DNA of 64,000 bases from Pararhizobium gei. GTDB taxonomy: Bacteria > Pseudomonadota > Alphaproteobacteria > Rhizobiales > Rhizobiaceae. The notes beneath the pieces were generated by a model. It was given only the letters and a program-made list of their open reading frames with translations, was not told the DNA's origin and ran no database searches. Position 1 is the first letter of the stretch. Each line of letters begins with the position of its first letter. The position numbers and the translations under genes were made by a program. The DNA lies in assembly GCF_029223885.1 (NCBI RefSeq), contig NZ_CP119410.1:62001-126000 (forward strand), given 5' to 3'. Shown in pieces: positions 50,754 to 59,588 of the stretch.

Positions 50754-52193
50754 TTATTCCTGATCGACAGCGGCGACATAACCGTCGGGCCTGACCAGCA
50801 ATGCCCGAACGCCGCGCAGGGCCGCATGGTCGGATGGAACTGCCGCCAGGGATTGGACGCTGCTGGATCGCAACCATTCCGGGCCGGAAACCGATGCGCC
50901 TGGTTTGAAGGAAATGTGAAGCCAACGTCCTTCGACCAGCAGGCTGTAGAGCGACATCGGTCCTCCGTCTCTACCGACAAGTTCGATATCCGGAACGCGT
51001 ACCCCTGCCGCCAACTGCCCGGCAGTAAGGGCCGCCTTCGCACCGGCGCCATAGGCGACGTCGAAACCGGAAAGCTCACCGGCAAGACGATGATTGACTG
51101 CCGGAATTTTGAGGAGCTCGTTCAGCGTCTCGCGCAAGGCAAGGGTCGCCGGATCGAATCGCGTAACCAGCCCGACCTGTGCCAGGGTGTTGGTATAGAG
51201 GATCTGTCCTATTGGACGACGTTCCTCGTCATAGGTATCCAGCAGTTGGTCAGGCGCTTCGCCCTTCACGACTGCGGCCAGCTTCCAGCCGAGATTCAAT
51301 GCGTCCTGCAGTCCGACATTCATGCCCTGTCCGCCCATGGGAGCATGGATATGAGCGGCATCGCCGGCGAGGAGGACGCGGCCCTTGCGATAGGTTCCGG
51401 CAAGGCGCGTCTCATCGGCGAAACGCGAAAGCCAGATCGGGTCGCGAGGCTGATAGTCCTCGCCGAGAATGCGCGCGGTTGGTCCCGCTACCTCTTCCAG
51501 AGTGACCGGTTCGGTTCGCGGCACATGGGTCCTCTGCGGATCCACGAGCACGATGCGGTGGTGTTTGCCGTCACCGAGAGGCGCGATCATCACCGAGCCA
51601 TGTTCATTGGTGACCGACACGACGGGTTTTGCCGGTGGCGAGGCAAGAACCACGTCTGCAAGCATGAGAGAGTTGCGGGCCTCTGTTCCCTCATATGAGA
51701 TGCCTGCATGTTCCCTCACGATGCTGCGAGCGCCATCCGCTCCAACAGCATAGGAGCCGAAAAACTCTCCGACATCGGTAGAGATGCGCACCCGGTTCCC
51801 GTCGTCCACAATTCCGGTTGCTGCCACGCCCCGCACGATGACGACAGCGAGTTCAATCGCGCGTTCTTCCAGACGCTCCTCGGTTACGGTCTGTGGAATA
51901 AACAGGGTGTAGGGGAAGCGCGTGTCAAAGGGTGAGAAATTCAGCCGCGTATCGAGGACCCCATAGTGACCGGTCGGGATCGGCTTGCCTGCACTGAGGA
52001 AGCGATCGGCAAGGCCGCGCAAGGCAAATACTTCCAGCGAACGCCCATGGATGGTGAGCGCTCGCGACTGCGCCGTCCGCTCCGTTCGCCGCTCAAGAAC
52101 AGCGACATCCACGCCGGCAAGTTTCAACTCGCAGGCCAGCCACAGTCCCACAGGGCCTGCGCCGACAACAATAACATCATAGTTCATTTTCAT
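50754..52193 (-). CDS. FAD-dependent aromatic-ring-type monooxygenase (PHBH fold)
   Basis: About 479 residues. FAD motifs are VIVVGAGPVGLWLACEL at the N-terminus, the DG motif in GADGARSIVRE, and GRVLLAGDAAHIHAPMGGQG near residue 285. Together they mark the FAD_binding_3 group that hydroxylates phenols and polyketides, and includes the tetracycline and rifampicin monooxygenases. A thioredoxin-like C-terminal domain follows. ATG 52193 has GGAG eight bases upstream; a GTG at 52202 is possible. It is divergent from a TetR gene with a palindromic operator between, so induction by its substrate is likely. Confidence 0.88.
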   Translation of the reverse strand: MKMNYDVIVVGAGPVGLWLACELKLAGVDVAVLERRTERTAQSRALTIHGRSLEVFALRGLADRFLSAGKPIPTGHYGVLDTRLNFSPFDTRFPYTLFIPQTVTEERLEERAIELAVVIVRGVAATGIVDDGNRVRISTDVGEFFGSYAVGADGARSIVREHAGISYEGTEARNSLMLADVVLASPPAKPVVSVTNEHGSVMIAPLGDGKHHRIVLVDPQRTHVPRTEPVTLEEVAGPTARILGEDYQPRDPIWLSRFADETRLAGTYRKGRVLLAGDAAHIHAPMGGQGMNVGLQDALNLGWKLAAVVKGEAPDQLLDTYDEERRPIGQILYTNTLAQVGLVTRFDPATLALRETLNELLKIPAVNHRLAGELSGFDVAYGAGAKAALTAGQLAAGVRVPDIELVGRDGGPMSLYSLLVEGRWLHISFKPGASVSGPEWLRSSSVQSLAAVPSDHAALRGVRALLVRPDGYVAAVDQE

Positions 52194-52208
52194 CAGAAGC
52201 ACTCCAAT

Positions 52209-52240
52209 CTAACGTTGTTAGGTTTACCTAACAGTGTTAG
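52209..52240. promoter_or_regulatory. Palindromic TetR-type operator between FAD monooxygenase and TetR genes
   Basis: A 32-bp dyad runs from CTAACGTTGTTAGG to CCTAACAGTGTTAG; 13 of 16 positions are symmetric. It consists of two overlapping TAAC/GTTA elements. It lies 15 bp from the monooxygenase start and 28 bp from the TetR start, so a bound repressor could block both. Confidence 0.8.
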
Positions 52241-52268
52241 GGAGTCAACAGAAAAACTGGAGATAGAC

Positions 52269-52883
52269 ATGCGCATTGTGAAAACCGAGGTCATCGCGAC
52301 GGCGTTGAAGCTGCTGGATGAGGTCGGGATGGAGGGGTTGACGATGCGTAAGCTGGCAGACGCCTTGAACATTCAGGCGCCGTCGCTCTACTGGCATTTT
52401 GCCAACAAGGATGCCCTGCTCGAGGGAATGGCGGATGCGCTGATGGAGCCGGTCGCTGCAAGCAATCCGGAAGGCGAGGCATGGGACGCGAGGCTTGGGC
52501 GCGTGGCCTCCGAAGTGCGCGACGCCCTGCTGTCGCGCCGCGATGCGGCACGTGTTTTCGCCGGCACCTATCCTTTATCCGACAACGTACTGCGCGTCGG
52601 CTCGTTGCTCATCGACGCTCTCAAGCAAGCCGGAGCTGACGACCGTGTCGCGACTTGGGGTGCATTCACGATCGTCTATTTCGTGATCGGCTTCGTTATC
52701 GAGGAGCAGGGTCTTGTGCGCGGAACAGAACCAGCAGGTCAGGAGGAGAACCCCCTGGCAGCAAAATTTCCTATGGCTGCAATAGCGATGCGTGAGATTG
52801 CCGGAGCCAATGCCGATCAACGTTTTGCGTTTGGGCTCGATCTGCAGATCGCAGGCTTGAAGGCGGCGCTTCGCCTTTCCTGA
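52269..52883 (+). CDS. TetR-family repressor (TetR_C type)
   Basis: The 204-residue protein has an N-terminal helix-turn-helix (EVIATALKLLDEVGMEGLTM, LADALNIQAPSLYWHFANKD) and a C-terminal domain of the tetracycline-repressor type (AFTIVYFVIGFVIEEQG). GGAG precedes ATG 52269. It should bind the adjacent palindrome and control itself and the FAD monooxygenase/RidA operon. Confidence 0.9.
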   Translation: MRIVKTEVIATALKLLDEVGMEGLTMRKLADALNIQAPSLYWHFANKDALLEGMADALMEPVAASNPEGEAWDARLGRVASEVRDALLSRRDAARVFAGTYPLSDNVLRVGSLLIDALKQAGADDRVATWGAFTIVYFVIGFVIEEQGLVRGTEPAGQEENPLAAKFPMAAIAMREIAGANADQRFAFGLDLQIAGLKAALRLS

Positions 52884-52922
52884 AACGGCAGCAAGGTCAC
52901 CCGCACACCTTTGTCCAGGACA

Positions 52923-53780
52923 TTACGACCCCAGACTATCCGCTAGGAAGCGACCGACGGACTGCGCCTCTGCAGAGAGGCTCGCCCGTCCTTTCACCAG
53001 CGCCATCTCGGACGCGGGCTGATCACCAAACCCATCCAGCGGGCCGAGCTTCCGGTGTTCGGAAAGCACCGCATCGGAAGGTAGCAGACTGATTCCGAGG
53101 CCGGAAGCAACCGCTGCCTGCACGCCCATCAGGCCCTGGCTGGTATAGGCGATTCGCCAGCGGCGACCACTGCGCTCGATCGCGCTGATCGCGCGATCCC
53201 GGTAGATACATCCGACGGGAAACACCGCAAGTGGGACCGGATTCGTCTCGACTGGACGGGTGGTGCTCTCCACCCAGATCAGCTCTTCTTTCCAACTCGC
53301 AAGACACGCCCCATCGCCAGGCTCGCGCTTGATCAGCGCCAGATCGATCTCGCCCGCGTCCAACAAGCGGCGAAGCTCGGTGCTCCAGCCGCTGACCGTA
53401 TCGAGCCTGATATGTGGAGACGCCGCAGAAAATCCCGATAGCAGATCGATAAGCCGCCGCCCGGCAAAATCTTCCGGCACTCCAAGACGGACCGTGCGCG
53501 GGGCCGAAGGCGTCCGCATGACCTCGGCGGCCTCATCTGCGATGGCGAGTATTCTGCGCGCATAGCTCAGCAGCAACTCGCCGGCTTCCGTCGTTTCAAC
53601 AGTTCCGGTCGATTTGTCCCGCCGCAACAACGAGGCGCCCAAATTGACCTCCAGCTTCTTGATCTGCTGGCTCACCGTCGACTGCGTCAGGTGTACCCGC
53701 TCGGCCGCCTTGGTAAAGCCGCTGCAATCGACGACTGCAGCAAAGGTTTTCAGAAGATCCAGATCGAAGCCGAAGCTCAT
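52923..53780 (-). CDS. LysR-family regulator
   Basis: The 285-residue protein has FDLDLLKTFAAVVDCSGFTK, then HLTQSTVSQQIKKLEVNLGA (recognition helix) and a substrate-binding domain starting RTVRLGVPEDF near residue 95. It is divergent from the dehalogenase/aldolase operon with 87 bp between and is its probable regulator. Confidence 0.9.
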   Translation of the reverse strand: MSFGFDLDLLKTFAAVVDCSGFTKAAERVHLTQSTVSQQIKKLEVNLGASLLRRDKSTGTVETTEAGELLLSYARRILAIADEAAEVMRTPSAPRTVRLGVPEDFAGRRLIDLLSGFSAASPHIRLDTVSGWSTELRRLLDAGEIDLALIKREPGDGACLASWKEELIWVESTTRPVETNPVPLAVFPVGCIYRDRAISAIERSGRRWRIAYTSQGLMGVQAAVASGLGISLLPSDAVLSEHRKLGPLDGFGDQPASEMALVKGRASLSAEAQSVGRFLADSLGS

Positions 53781-53867
53781 TTGATTTCTCGATGAAGATG
53801 ATGATAAGATTTAATTTCTCAATCCATGCAGGTTTTGTCAAGCTCGGGAAAATCAAGGAGTAGACAA

Positions 53868-54575
53868 ATGACCCTGAACGGACCCAAGCCGACCTGGCTG
53901 ACTTTTGATTGCTACGGAACCCTGATTCAATGGGACGAGGGGCTCCTTGCAGCAATGGACAGAATACTGTCCGCAAAAGGTGGCGATATCGATCAGAAGG
54001 CCTTCATCGCGGTCTACGACAGCCATGAACATGCGCTGGAGGAGGAGCGTCCGCACCGCACGTTTACCAAGGTCAGCGCGCTTGCGCTGGAGCGGTCGAT
54101 GGCTGAATTCGGACTTCCGTTTGAGGTTGCGGATGCGGAAATCCTGACCTCGTCGATCGGCAAGATGCCGCCGTTTCCGGAGGTCGTGGCAACCCTTGGA
54201 AAGTTGAAAGATGCAGGGTTCCGCCTCGCGATCATCTCCAATACTGATGATGCCATCATTGCTGGAAACGTGGCCCAACTTGGTGGCCACATCGACCGCG
54301 TCATCACTGCGGAACAGGCCCGTGCCTACAAGCCATCCAGCCAGATCTTCCATCATGCCTGGAAAAGCCTCGGCATCGGCATGGAGGATCTGGTGCATAT
54401 CTGCGCCAGCCCGCATCTTGATCTTGTCGCAGCGCGTGAGCTTGGCTTTCGTACTGTCTGGGTCGACCGTGGCACGGGCCGCAAACCACTCGCTGACTAC
54501 CACCCGAATGAGATCGTCCCGGCACTCGACAAGATACCTGCCATCCTTGCCACAGTAGGCTGGATGAAGCGATAA
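53868..54575 (+). CDS. HAD-superfamily (S)-2-haloacid dehalogenase-like hydrolase
   Basis: The 235-residue protein shows the HAD motifs in order: LTFDCYGTLIQWD (nucleophile Asp), IISNTDDAII (Ser/Thr), the Lys in ARAYKPSSQIF, and HICASPHLDLVAARELG near the end. In true haloacid dehalogenases the last motif is SSNxWD; the SPHLD seen here points to a related phosphatase or dehalogenase of the type II group. GGAG lies eight bases before ATG 53868. It forms an operon with the class II aldolase 10 bp downstream. Confidence 0.85.
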   Translation: MTLNGPKPTWLTFDCYGTLIQWDEGLLAAMDRILSAKGGDIDQKAFIAVYDSHEHALEEERPHRTFTKVSALALERSMAEFGLPFEVADAEILTSSIGKMPPFPEVVATLGKLKDAGFRLAIISNTDDAIIAGNVAQLGGHIDRVITAEQARAYKPSSQIFHHAWKSLGIGMEDLVHICASPHLDLVAARELGFRTVWVDRGTGRKPLADYHPNEIVPALDKIPAILATVGWMKR

Positions 54576-54585
54576 GGAGACCAAC

Positions 54586-55377
54586 ATGGCGCATGAACTG
54601 AATGTTTCGAAGACAAATCCTGCACTTCGGCGCAATCTCCCGCTGGATACTGACGAGATATGGCAGGCACGTGTCGATCTTGCCGCTTGCCTTCGTATGG
54701 CGGCACGGCTCGGCCTTGAAGAGGGGATTTGCAATCATTTCTCGGCCGTCGTGCCTGGCCATCCCGACCTCTTCATCGTCAACCGCCTCGGCTGGGCGTT
54801 TCAGGAGGCGACTGCCTCGTCATTGCTGATCTGCGATTTCGAGGGCAATGTGGTTGCCGGGGATGGCGTGCCGGAGGCGACGGCCTTCTACATCCATGCG
54901 CGCCTGCACAAGACGTCGCCTCGGGTGGGGGCCGCCTTTCACACCCATATGCCGAATGCCACCGCGCTCAGCATGGTGGAGGGGGAGCCATTGGTCTGGG
55001 CAGGCCAGACGGCGCTCAAGTTCTACGGCCGTGTCGCGGTGGATCAGGACTATAACGGCCTCGCCCTGGACGAAGGCGAAGGCGACAGGATCGCCTCCGT
55101 CCTTGGCGACAAGGATATACTGTTTATGAAAAACCATGGTGTGATGGTCTGCGCGCCGAACATCGCCGAAGCCTGGGACGATCTCTATTATCTCGAACGT
55201 GCTGCCGAAGTTCAGTTGAAGGCAATGGGTTCCGGCCGGAAACTTCTGCCGGTCGTGCCCGCTGTCGCCGATGAAGCGGCAAGGCAGATGCGCGAAGGGG
55301 ACCCCGAAAGTGCCAGAATGCATCTGGAGAGCATCCGGCGGGTCCTCGACCGGCAGGCGCCAGAGTATCGCGATTGA
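54586..55377 (+). CDS. Class II aldolase/adducin family protein
   Basis: The 263-residue protein has the zinc-site His pair in AAFHTHMPNATALS and a third His in FMKNHGVMVCA, plus the early GICNHFSAVVPG block. Enzymes of this family cleave sugar phosphates such as fuculose or ribulose phosphate, or act as decarboxylases. With the HAD enzyme upstream, a route splitting a hydroxy-acid or sugar-acid derivative is likely. AAGGAGACC precedes the ATG. Confidence 0.9.
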   Translation: MAHELNVSKTNPALRRNLPLDTDEIWQARVDLAACLRMAARLGLEEGICNHFSAVVPGHPDLFIVNRLGWAFQEATASSLLICDFEGNVVAGDGVPEATAFYIHARLHKTSPRVGAAFHTHMPNATALSMVEGEPLVWAGQTALKFYGRVAVDQDYNGLALDEGEGDRIASVLGDKDILFMKNHGVMVCAPNIAEAWDDLYYLERAAEVQLKAMGSGRKLLPVVPAVADEAARQMREGDPESARMHLESIRRVLDRQAPEYRD

Positions 55378-55430
55378 TGGAACAGGAAAGGCGACGCGTT
55401 GGCATTCGCCTTTCCCATATTCCGTCCGGG

Positions 55431-56351
55431 TCAGGACGTCCCTTTCAGCAGCGGTGAATCACCCAGTGTCACGACCATATGCTCGATGAAGGCACGGACG
55501 CGGTGGGGCAGGGGACCACCACCAACATAGACGGCATGCACCAGTTCAAGATCGCCTGGATTGAAGTCTTCGAGCAGTGGAATCAACCGCCCCGCTGCGA
55601 TGTCGTCGGCCACATGGAACAGGCCGACGCGGGCAATGGCGGCGCCGGCCAGCACCATTTGCTTCATCGTCTCTCCGTTGTTGACGACGATGCTGCCTTG
55701 GACCAGTTGAGCGATGTCCCGGTCACGGTCACGAAACGGCCAGGACGGCCTTGCGCGCCGGAAATTGAACGTCAGGCAGTCGTGATACGCAAGATCCGCC
55801 GGCGTTTGCGGCGAACCCCTGCGCGCCAGATAATCGGGTGAAGCGCAGACGACGCGCCTGCTTTGCCCTAGCTTGCGGGCTATCAGCCCGCTGTCCGGCA
55901 GATTGCCCATGCGGATAGCGACATCGGTCTTTTCCGCCACCAGATCGACAATCCCGTCAGTGAAGGAGAGGTCCACGATCAGATCGGGATGGCGTGAAAC
56001 GAACTCCGGGATGGCCGGTGCGACGAACATCGTGCCGAACGGTATCGTTGTATTGATCCTCAGTCGCCCGCGCACCGCGCCACCCGCGGCCTCCTGATCC
56101 GCCTCGTTCAGTTCCTGCAAAATCCGAAGCGCCGCATGATGATAGGCCTCGCCTTCTTGCGTGAGTGTCACGGCACGGGTGGTTCGCACCAGCAGACGTG
56201 TGCCGAGCCTTGCTTCAAGACGGGCGATCAACTTGCTGACCGCCGATGGCGTGATGTCGAGGTTGCGAGCCGCGGCGGAGAATCCTCCGTCCTGAACGAC
56301 GCGGGCAAACACTTCCATTTCTCCCGAACGTTCCATCAGGATGCGCGGCAT
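55431..56351 (-). CDS. LysR-family regulator
   Basis: The 306-residue protein has an N-terminal winged helix (GEMEVFARVVQDGGFSAAAR, DITPSAVSKLIARLEARLG, RLLVRTTRAVTLTQEGEAY) and a CrgA/PBP2-type effector domain (FTDGIVDLVAEKTDVAIRMG). It is divergent from the SDR operon with 97 bp between and probably controls it. Confidence 0.92.
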   Translation of the reverse strand: MPRILMERSGEMEVFARVVQDGGFSAAARNLDITPSAVSKLIARLEARLGTRLLVRTTRAVTLTQEGEAYHHAALRILQELNEADQEAAGGAVRGRLRINTTIPFGTMFVAPAIPEFVSRHPDLIVDLSFTDGIVDLVAEKTDVAIRMGNLPDSGLIARKLGQSRRVVCASPDYLARRGSPQTPADLAYHDCLTFNFRRARPSWPFRDRDRDIAQLVQGSIVVNNGETMKQMVLAGAAIARVGLFHVADDIAAGRLIPLLEDFNPGDLELVHAVYVGGGPLPHRVRAFIEHMVVTLGDSPLLKGTS

Positions 56352-56448
56352 TGATGATCCTAATTCACAGGTGCATGTCTTCTGCAGGCAATAGTGTGAA
56401 TTGAGCTTAAATCATAAGTTTCCTCCAGCAACAATCTGGAGACACGTC

Positions 56449-57240
56449 ATGGATCTGCAACTCACCGCCAAGACCGCGCTGATTACCGGTGCCACCGCTG
56501 GTATCGGTCTCGAAATTGCCCGCACACTCGCCGCTGAAGGCGCCCGCGTCGTCATCACCGGACGCGACCGTGCCAAACTCGACAACGTGCTCGCTTCCGT
56601 CAAGGCAGCCGGCGGATCGGATATCTCTGGAATTCTGGCGGACGCCGCCAGCGCCGAGGGAGCAGCGATCATCGCCAGCGCGGAACCTTCGGTCGATATC
56701 CTCGTCAACAATCTTGGTATCTACGAGAGCAAGGCCTTCGGCGACATCACCGACGCCGATTGGAGCCATCTGTTCGACGTCAACGTCATGAGCGGCGTGC
56801 GCCTGTCGCGCACCTATCTGCCCGGCATGCTGGAGCGCAACTGGGGCCGGATCATCTTCATTTCCAGTGAGTCAGGCCTCGCCATTCCGCAGGATATGAT
56901 CCACTACGCAACGACCAAGACGGCGCAACTCTCGGTCTCCCGCGGATTGGCACAATTGACCCGCGGCACCAATGTCACGGTCAATTCCGTGCTTCCGGGG
57001 CCGACCCGCTCGGAAGGTATCGAAGGCTTCCTGCGCAGCCAGGCCAGTGACCCGTCCGCACCGATCAAACAAATCGAGGCCGAATTCTTCGCAACAGCCC
57101 GCTCAGCCTCGATCCTCCAGCGCATGGTGGAAGCGGAAGAGGTGGCAAACCTCGTTGCCTATCTCGCCAGCCCCCGTTCATCGGCCACGAACGGCGCAGC
57201 CCTTCGTGCCGAGGGCGGTCTCGTCAACACCATCGCCTGA
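56449..57240 (+). CDS. Short-chain dehydrogenase/reductase
   Basis: The 263-residue SDR has TGATAGIG near residue 14 and ITGRDRAKL (Arg favouring NADP). In it, NNLG replaces the usual NNAG; SSES carries the catalytic Ser, and MIHYATTKTA supplies Tyr-x3-Lys. It is close to the SDRs found in LysR-paired rhizobial operons. GGAG is seven bases before ATG 56449. It is followed after 14 bp by an ABM monooxygenase. Confidence 0.9.
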   Translation: MDLQLTAKTALITGATAGIGLEIARTLAAEGARVVITGRDRAKLDNVLASVKAAGGSDISGILADAASAEGAAIIASAEPSVDILVNNLGIYESKAFGDITDADWSHLFDVNVMSGVRLSRTYLPGMLERNWGRIIFISSESGLAIPQDMIHYATTKTAQLSVSRGLAQLTRGTNVTVNSVLPGPTRSEGIEGFLRSQASDPSAPIKQIEAEFFATARSASILQRMVEAEEVANLVAYLASPRSSATNGAALRAEGGLVNTIA

Positions 57241-57254
57241 GAAGGGTTTCTCCT

Positions 57255-57557
57255 ATGTCCGACACACCTCTGACCATCATCGCCATTACCACAGCAAAGC
57301 CCGGCAAGGAGGCAGCGCTTGGCGCCGCCCAGGAAAAGCTGGTCACCGAGACTTTGGCCGAAGACGGCTGCCTTCGGTACGAGTTGCATCAGTCACTCGA
57401 TGATGGACGCGTGCGCATCTTCGTCGAAACCTGGGCAAGCGAACAACAGTGGCGCGCCCATATGCAGGGGGCCGCCATGCAGCGTTTCCAGGCGAGCGGC
57501 GTGGGAGACTATTTCGCCGATTTCGCCCTGCACCGGCTGACCAAGGTCGCTGGCTGA
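57255..57557 (+). CDS. ABM-domain protein, putative quinol monooxygenase
   Basis: The 100-residue protein has the ABM pattern: LTIIAITTAKPGKEAALGAA, DGCLRYELHQSLDDGRVRIF, ETWASEQQWRAHM. It is a paralogue of the one at 13711-14025. It lies in an operon with an SDR and an exported DJ-1-like protein, consistent with detoxifying a quinone or aldehyde. Confidence 0.88.
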   Translation: MSDTPLTIIAITTAKPGKEAALGAAQEKLVTETLAEDGCLRYELHQSLDDGRVRIFVETWASEQQWRAHMQGAAMQRFQASGVGDYFADFALHRLTKVAG

Positions 57558-57609
57558 GCATCCACCTTTCCATTCCCAAACAGATTTTCTCATATTCGGA
57601 GATAAACAA

Positions 57610-58449
57610 ATGAAACTACTGCGCAGCCTCGCTGTCGCTCTTGCGCTCGGCACCAGCACCTACGCCCATGCCGGAAACGTGCTGATTGTCCTGTCCGACT
57701 CCAACCGTCTCGACTTGAAGGACGGCAAGGTGTTCAAAACCGGCTTCTATCTGAATGAACTGATGCAGCCGGTAAAGGCGCTGCTCGACGCCGGCCATGA
57801 GATCACCTTCGCCACGCCGAAAGGTACGGTGCCTTCCGTTGACGTGACCTCCATCGACAAAATGTATTTCGGCGGCGACGAAACCGCGATGAAGGCCAGC
57901 GAAGCGCAACTGTCGGAACTGGGCCTGATGTCGAGCGACAAGTCGCCAGTCATCAGCCTGGCGCGGGTCGGGCAGATTGGCTACGACCATTTTGACGCGG
58001 TGTATGTGCCCGGCGGTCACGCACCGATGCAGGATCTTTTGGTAAGTTCCGATCTCGGCAAACTGCTCACCTACTTCCACGAAAACGGCAAGACGACCGC
58101 GCTTGCCTGCCATGGTCCGATCGCGCTTCTCTCAACACTGCCAGACGCACAAGAGTTCGTGGCGAAGTTCGAGACGGCGGGAACCGCAAAGGCGCAAACG
58201 GACTGGATCTATGCCGGCTACAAGTTCACGGTCTTCAGCAACCGGGAGGAGGAAATGGCGAAGGGACTTTTGAACGGTGGCGAGATGAAGTTCTACCCGC
58301 AGGATGCGCTAACTAAGGCGGGTGGCGAGTTCAGCCAGGCCAATGCTCCCTTCGACGGACATGTCGTCATGGATCGGGAATTGATCACCGGCCAGAATCC
58401 TGCGTCAGCTCTGGCTGTGGCTCATGAACTTCTCAACAGATTGAAGTAG
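57610..58449 (+). CDS. Exported DJ-1/PfpI-family protein
   Basis: The 279-residue protein has a signal peptide (MKLLRSLAVALALGTSTYAHA) and a class I glutamine-amidotransferase-like domain: VYVPGGHAPMQDL and ALACHGPIALLS, in which the nucleophile-elbow Cys is followed by His. Hsp31-like glyoxalase/chaperones have the same elbow. An exported member is less common. AGATAAAC precedes the ATG, 52 bp after the ABM gene. Confidence 0.87.
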   Translation: MKLLRSLAVALALGTSTYAHAGNVLIVLSDSNRLDLKDGKVFKTGFYLNELMQPVKALLDAGHEITFATPKGTVPSVDVTSIDKMYFGGDETAMKASEAQLSELGLMSSDKSPVISLARVGQIGYDHFDAVYVPGGHAPMQDLLVSSDLGKLLTYFHENGKTTALACHGPIALLSTLPDAQEFVAKFETAGTAKAQTDWIYAGYKFTVFSNREEEMAKGLLNGGEMKFYPQDALTKAGGEFSQANAPFDGHVVMDRELITGQNPASALAVAHELLNRLK

Positions 58450-58459
58450 TATCTGCCGA

Positions 58460-58479
58460 TGTCGCCTCACTTGGCGACA
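58460..58479 (+). terminator. Hairpin after the DJ-1-like gene
   Basis: TGTCGCC pairs with GGCGACA over a 6-base loop, 10 bp after the stop. No T-run follows, so termination may be weak or Rho-aided. Confidence 0.45.
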
Positions 58480-58581
58480 AAGGGTACCCTTAGCTGATAA
58501 GGCGAGAACCGGCCGCAGCGGGCGGCCGAAGAATTTGAACATTGCTTCAATGCGACTAAAACGTATTTGTTGTCTTGCCCT

Positions 58582-59028
58582 TCACAGAATCTTTTCCATG
58601 CGGATTCCGCCAGCGCCGGGTCCCAACTCAGACCAGCCGGAAGCCAGGTAGAAGCGCAACGCCGTTCTGGTGCTCACCAGCTTTCCCAGCGATATGCCGG
58701 CATCGCGGAGCGAGTCTTCCATAGCGGCCAACAGTGCCTTGCTTACACCCCGAAAACGCTGCTCGGGAGCCACGTAGTTGAGGACGATGCTGTCCCCTGC
58801 GACTGCTCCGACCGCAGCGACTTCGCCGCTGACTTCTGCGACCCAGACCGTTTGATTCGGATTGTCCATCATCTGAACAACGCCTGCTTCAGACTTGTTT
58901 TGCGTCCATTGACGCAGTCGGCTTGGATCATTTCCGTGATCATCAGTGCAAAGGGACGTGATCGAGGCAGTCAGCACCCGGCTCATCGCCGGAATGTCTG
59001 TTGTATTTGCTTTGCGAACGATGACCAT
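58582..59028 (-). CDS. GNAT-family N-acetyltransferase
   Basis: The 148-residue protein starts MVIVRKANTTDIPAM and has the acetyl-CoA loop region VAPEQRFRGVSKALLAAMED (RGxGxA-type) and the C-terminal ALRFYLASGWSELG. The target is unknown. ATG 59028 follows GGAAAAA; the longer frame to 59151 runs into the lipoprotein gene and is not used. It lies 14 bp after the lipoprotein gene. Confidence 0.85.
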   Translation of the reverse strand: MVIVRKANTTDIPAMSRVLTASITSLCTDDHGNDPSRLRQWTQNKSEAGVVQMMDNPNQTVWVAEVSGEVAAVGAVAGDSIVLNYVAPEQRFRGVSKALLAAMEDSLRDAGISLGKLVSTRTALRFYLASGWSELGPGAGGIRMEKIL

Positions 59029-59042
59029 TTTTTCCGACCGCC

Positions 59043-59501
59043 TCACGGCTGGGGAACAGACCCGTCCGGCATACGCTGACCGCGCGCTTTCATTTCGGCC
59101 TTGGTCTTCCGGAACTCGATGCAGGCATCGAATTTTGGGTTTGTCTTGCAATAGGCTTCCAGCCGCTGGACGTTTGCTGCCATCATGCCGGGTACGTACT
59201 GCTGGACATCCTGCATGCGTCGCCTGGTTTCCGCAGTGACCGCCATCTGGGTCATGCCGGTTGGATCCAATCCTCCGAAGGTATTTGCGGCCGCGATAGC
59301 CGGCGCCATGTCACTTGCACGCTGTGCCGATTTCATCGCTTTGGCCATCTCGGCATCCGTCAACGGCCTGGCTGTCACTATGCCATCTTTGGTGGTGCCA
59401 TTATAGCCGATTGGCGTGACGGGCGGTGGGCTCTGGCAGCCGGTGAGCGAAAAGGTCAAAAGCGCGAACAGGAGAAGTATGTTTCGAGACAAGGTGTTCA
59501 C
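59043..59501 (-). CDS. Small lipoprotein of unknown function
   Basis: The 152-residue protein has a type II signal ending in the lipobox LTGC (ILLLFALLTFSLTGCQSPPP), so it is anchored to a membrane. The mature part is helical with the segment PLTDAEMAKAMKSAQRASDM and two Cys near the end (AYCKTNPKFDACIEF). I do not recognise the family. It is first in a two-gene unit with the GNAT gene. Confidence 0.8.
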   Translation of the reverse strand: MNTLSRNILLLFALLTFSLTGCQSPPPVTPIGYNGTTKDGIVTARPLTDAEMAKAMKSAQRASDMAPAIAAANTFGGLDPTGMTQMAVTAETRRRMQDVQQYVPGMMAANVQRLEAYCKTNPKFDACIEFRKTKAEMKARGQRMPDGSVPQP

Positions 59502-59588
59502 TCACTTCAAGGCTGGACCCATAATTCCGCTCTGGTCTGGATAAGGCTGGGGCCGGTAGGGACCACGCGGGCATCTTGGCCGGTCTGC

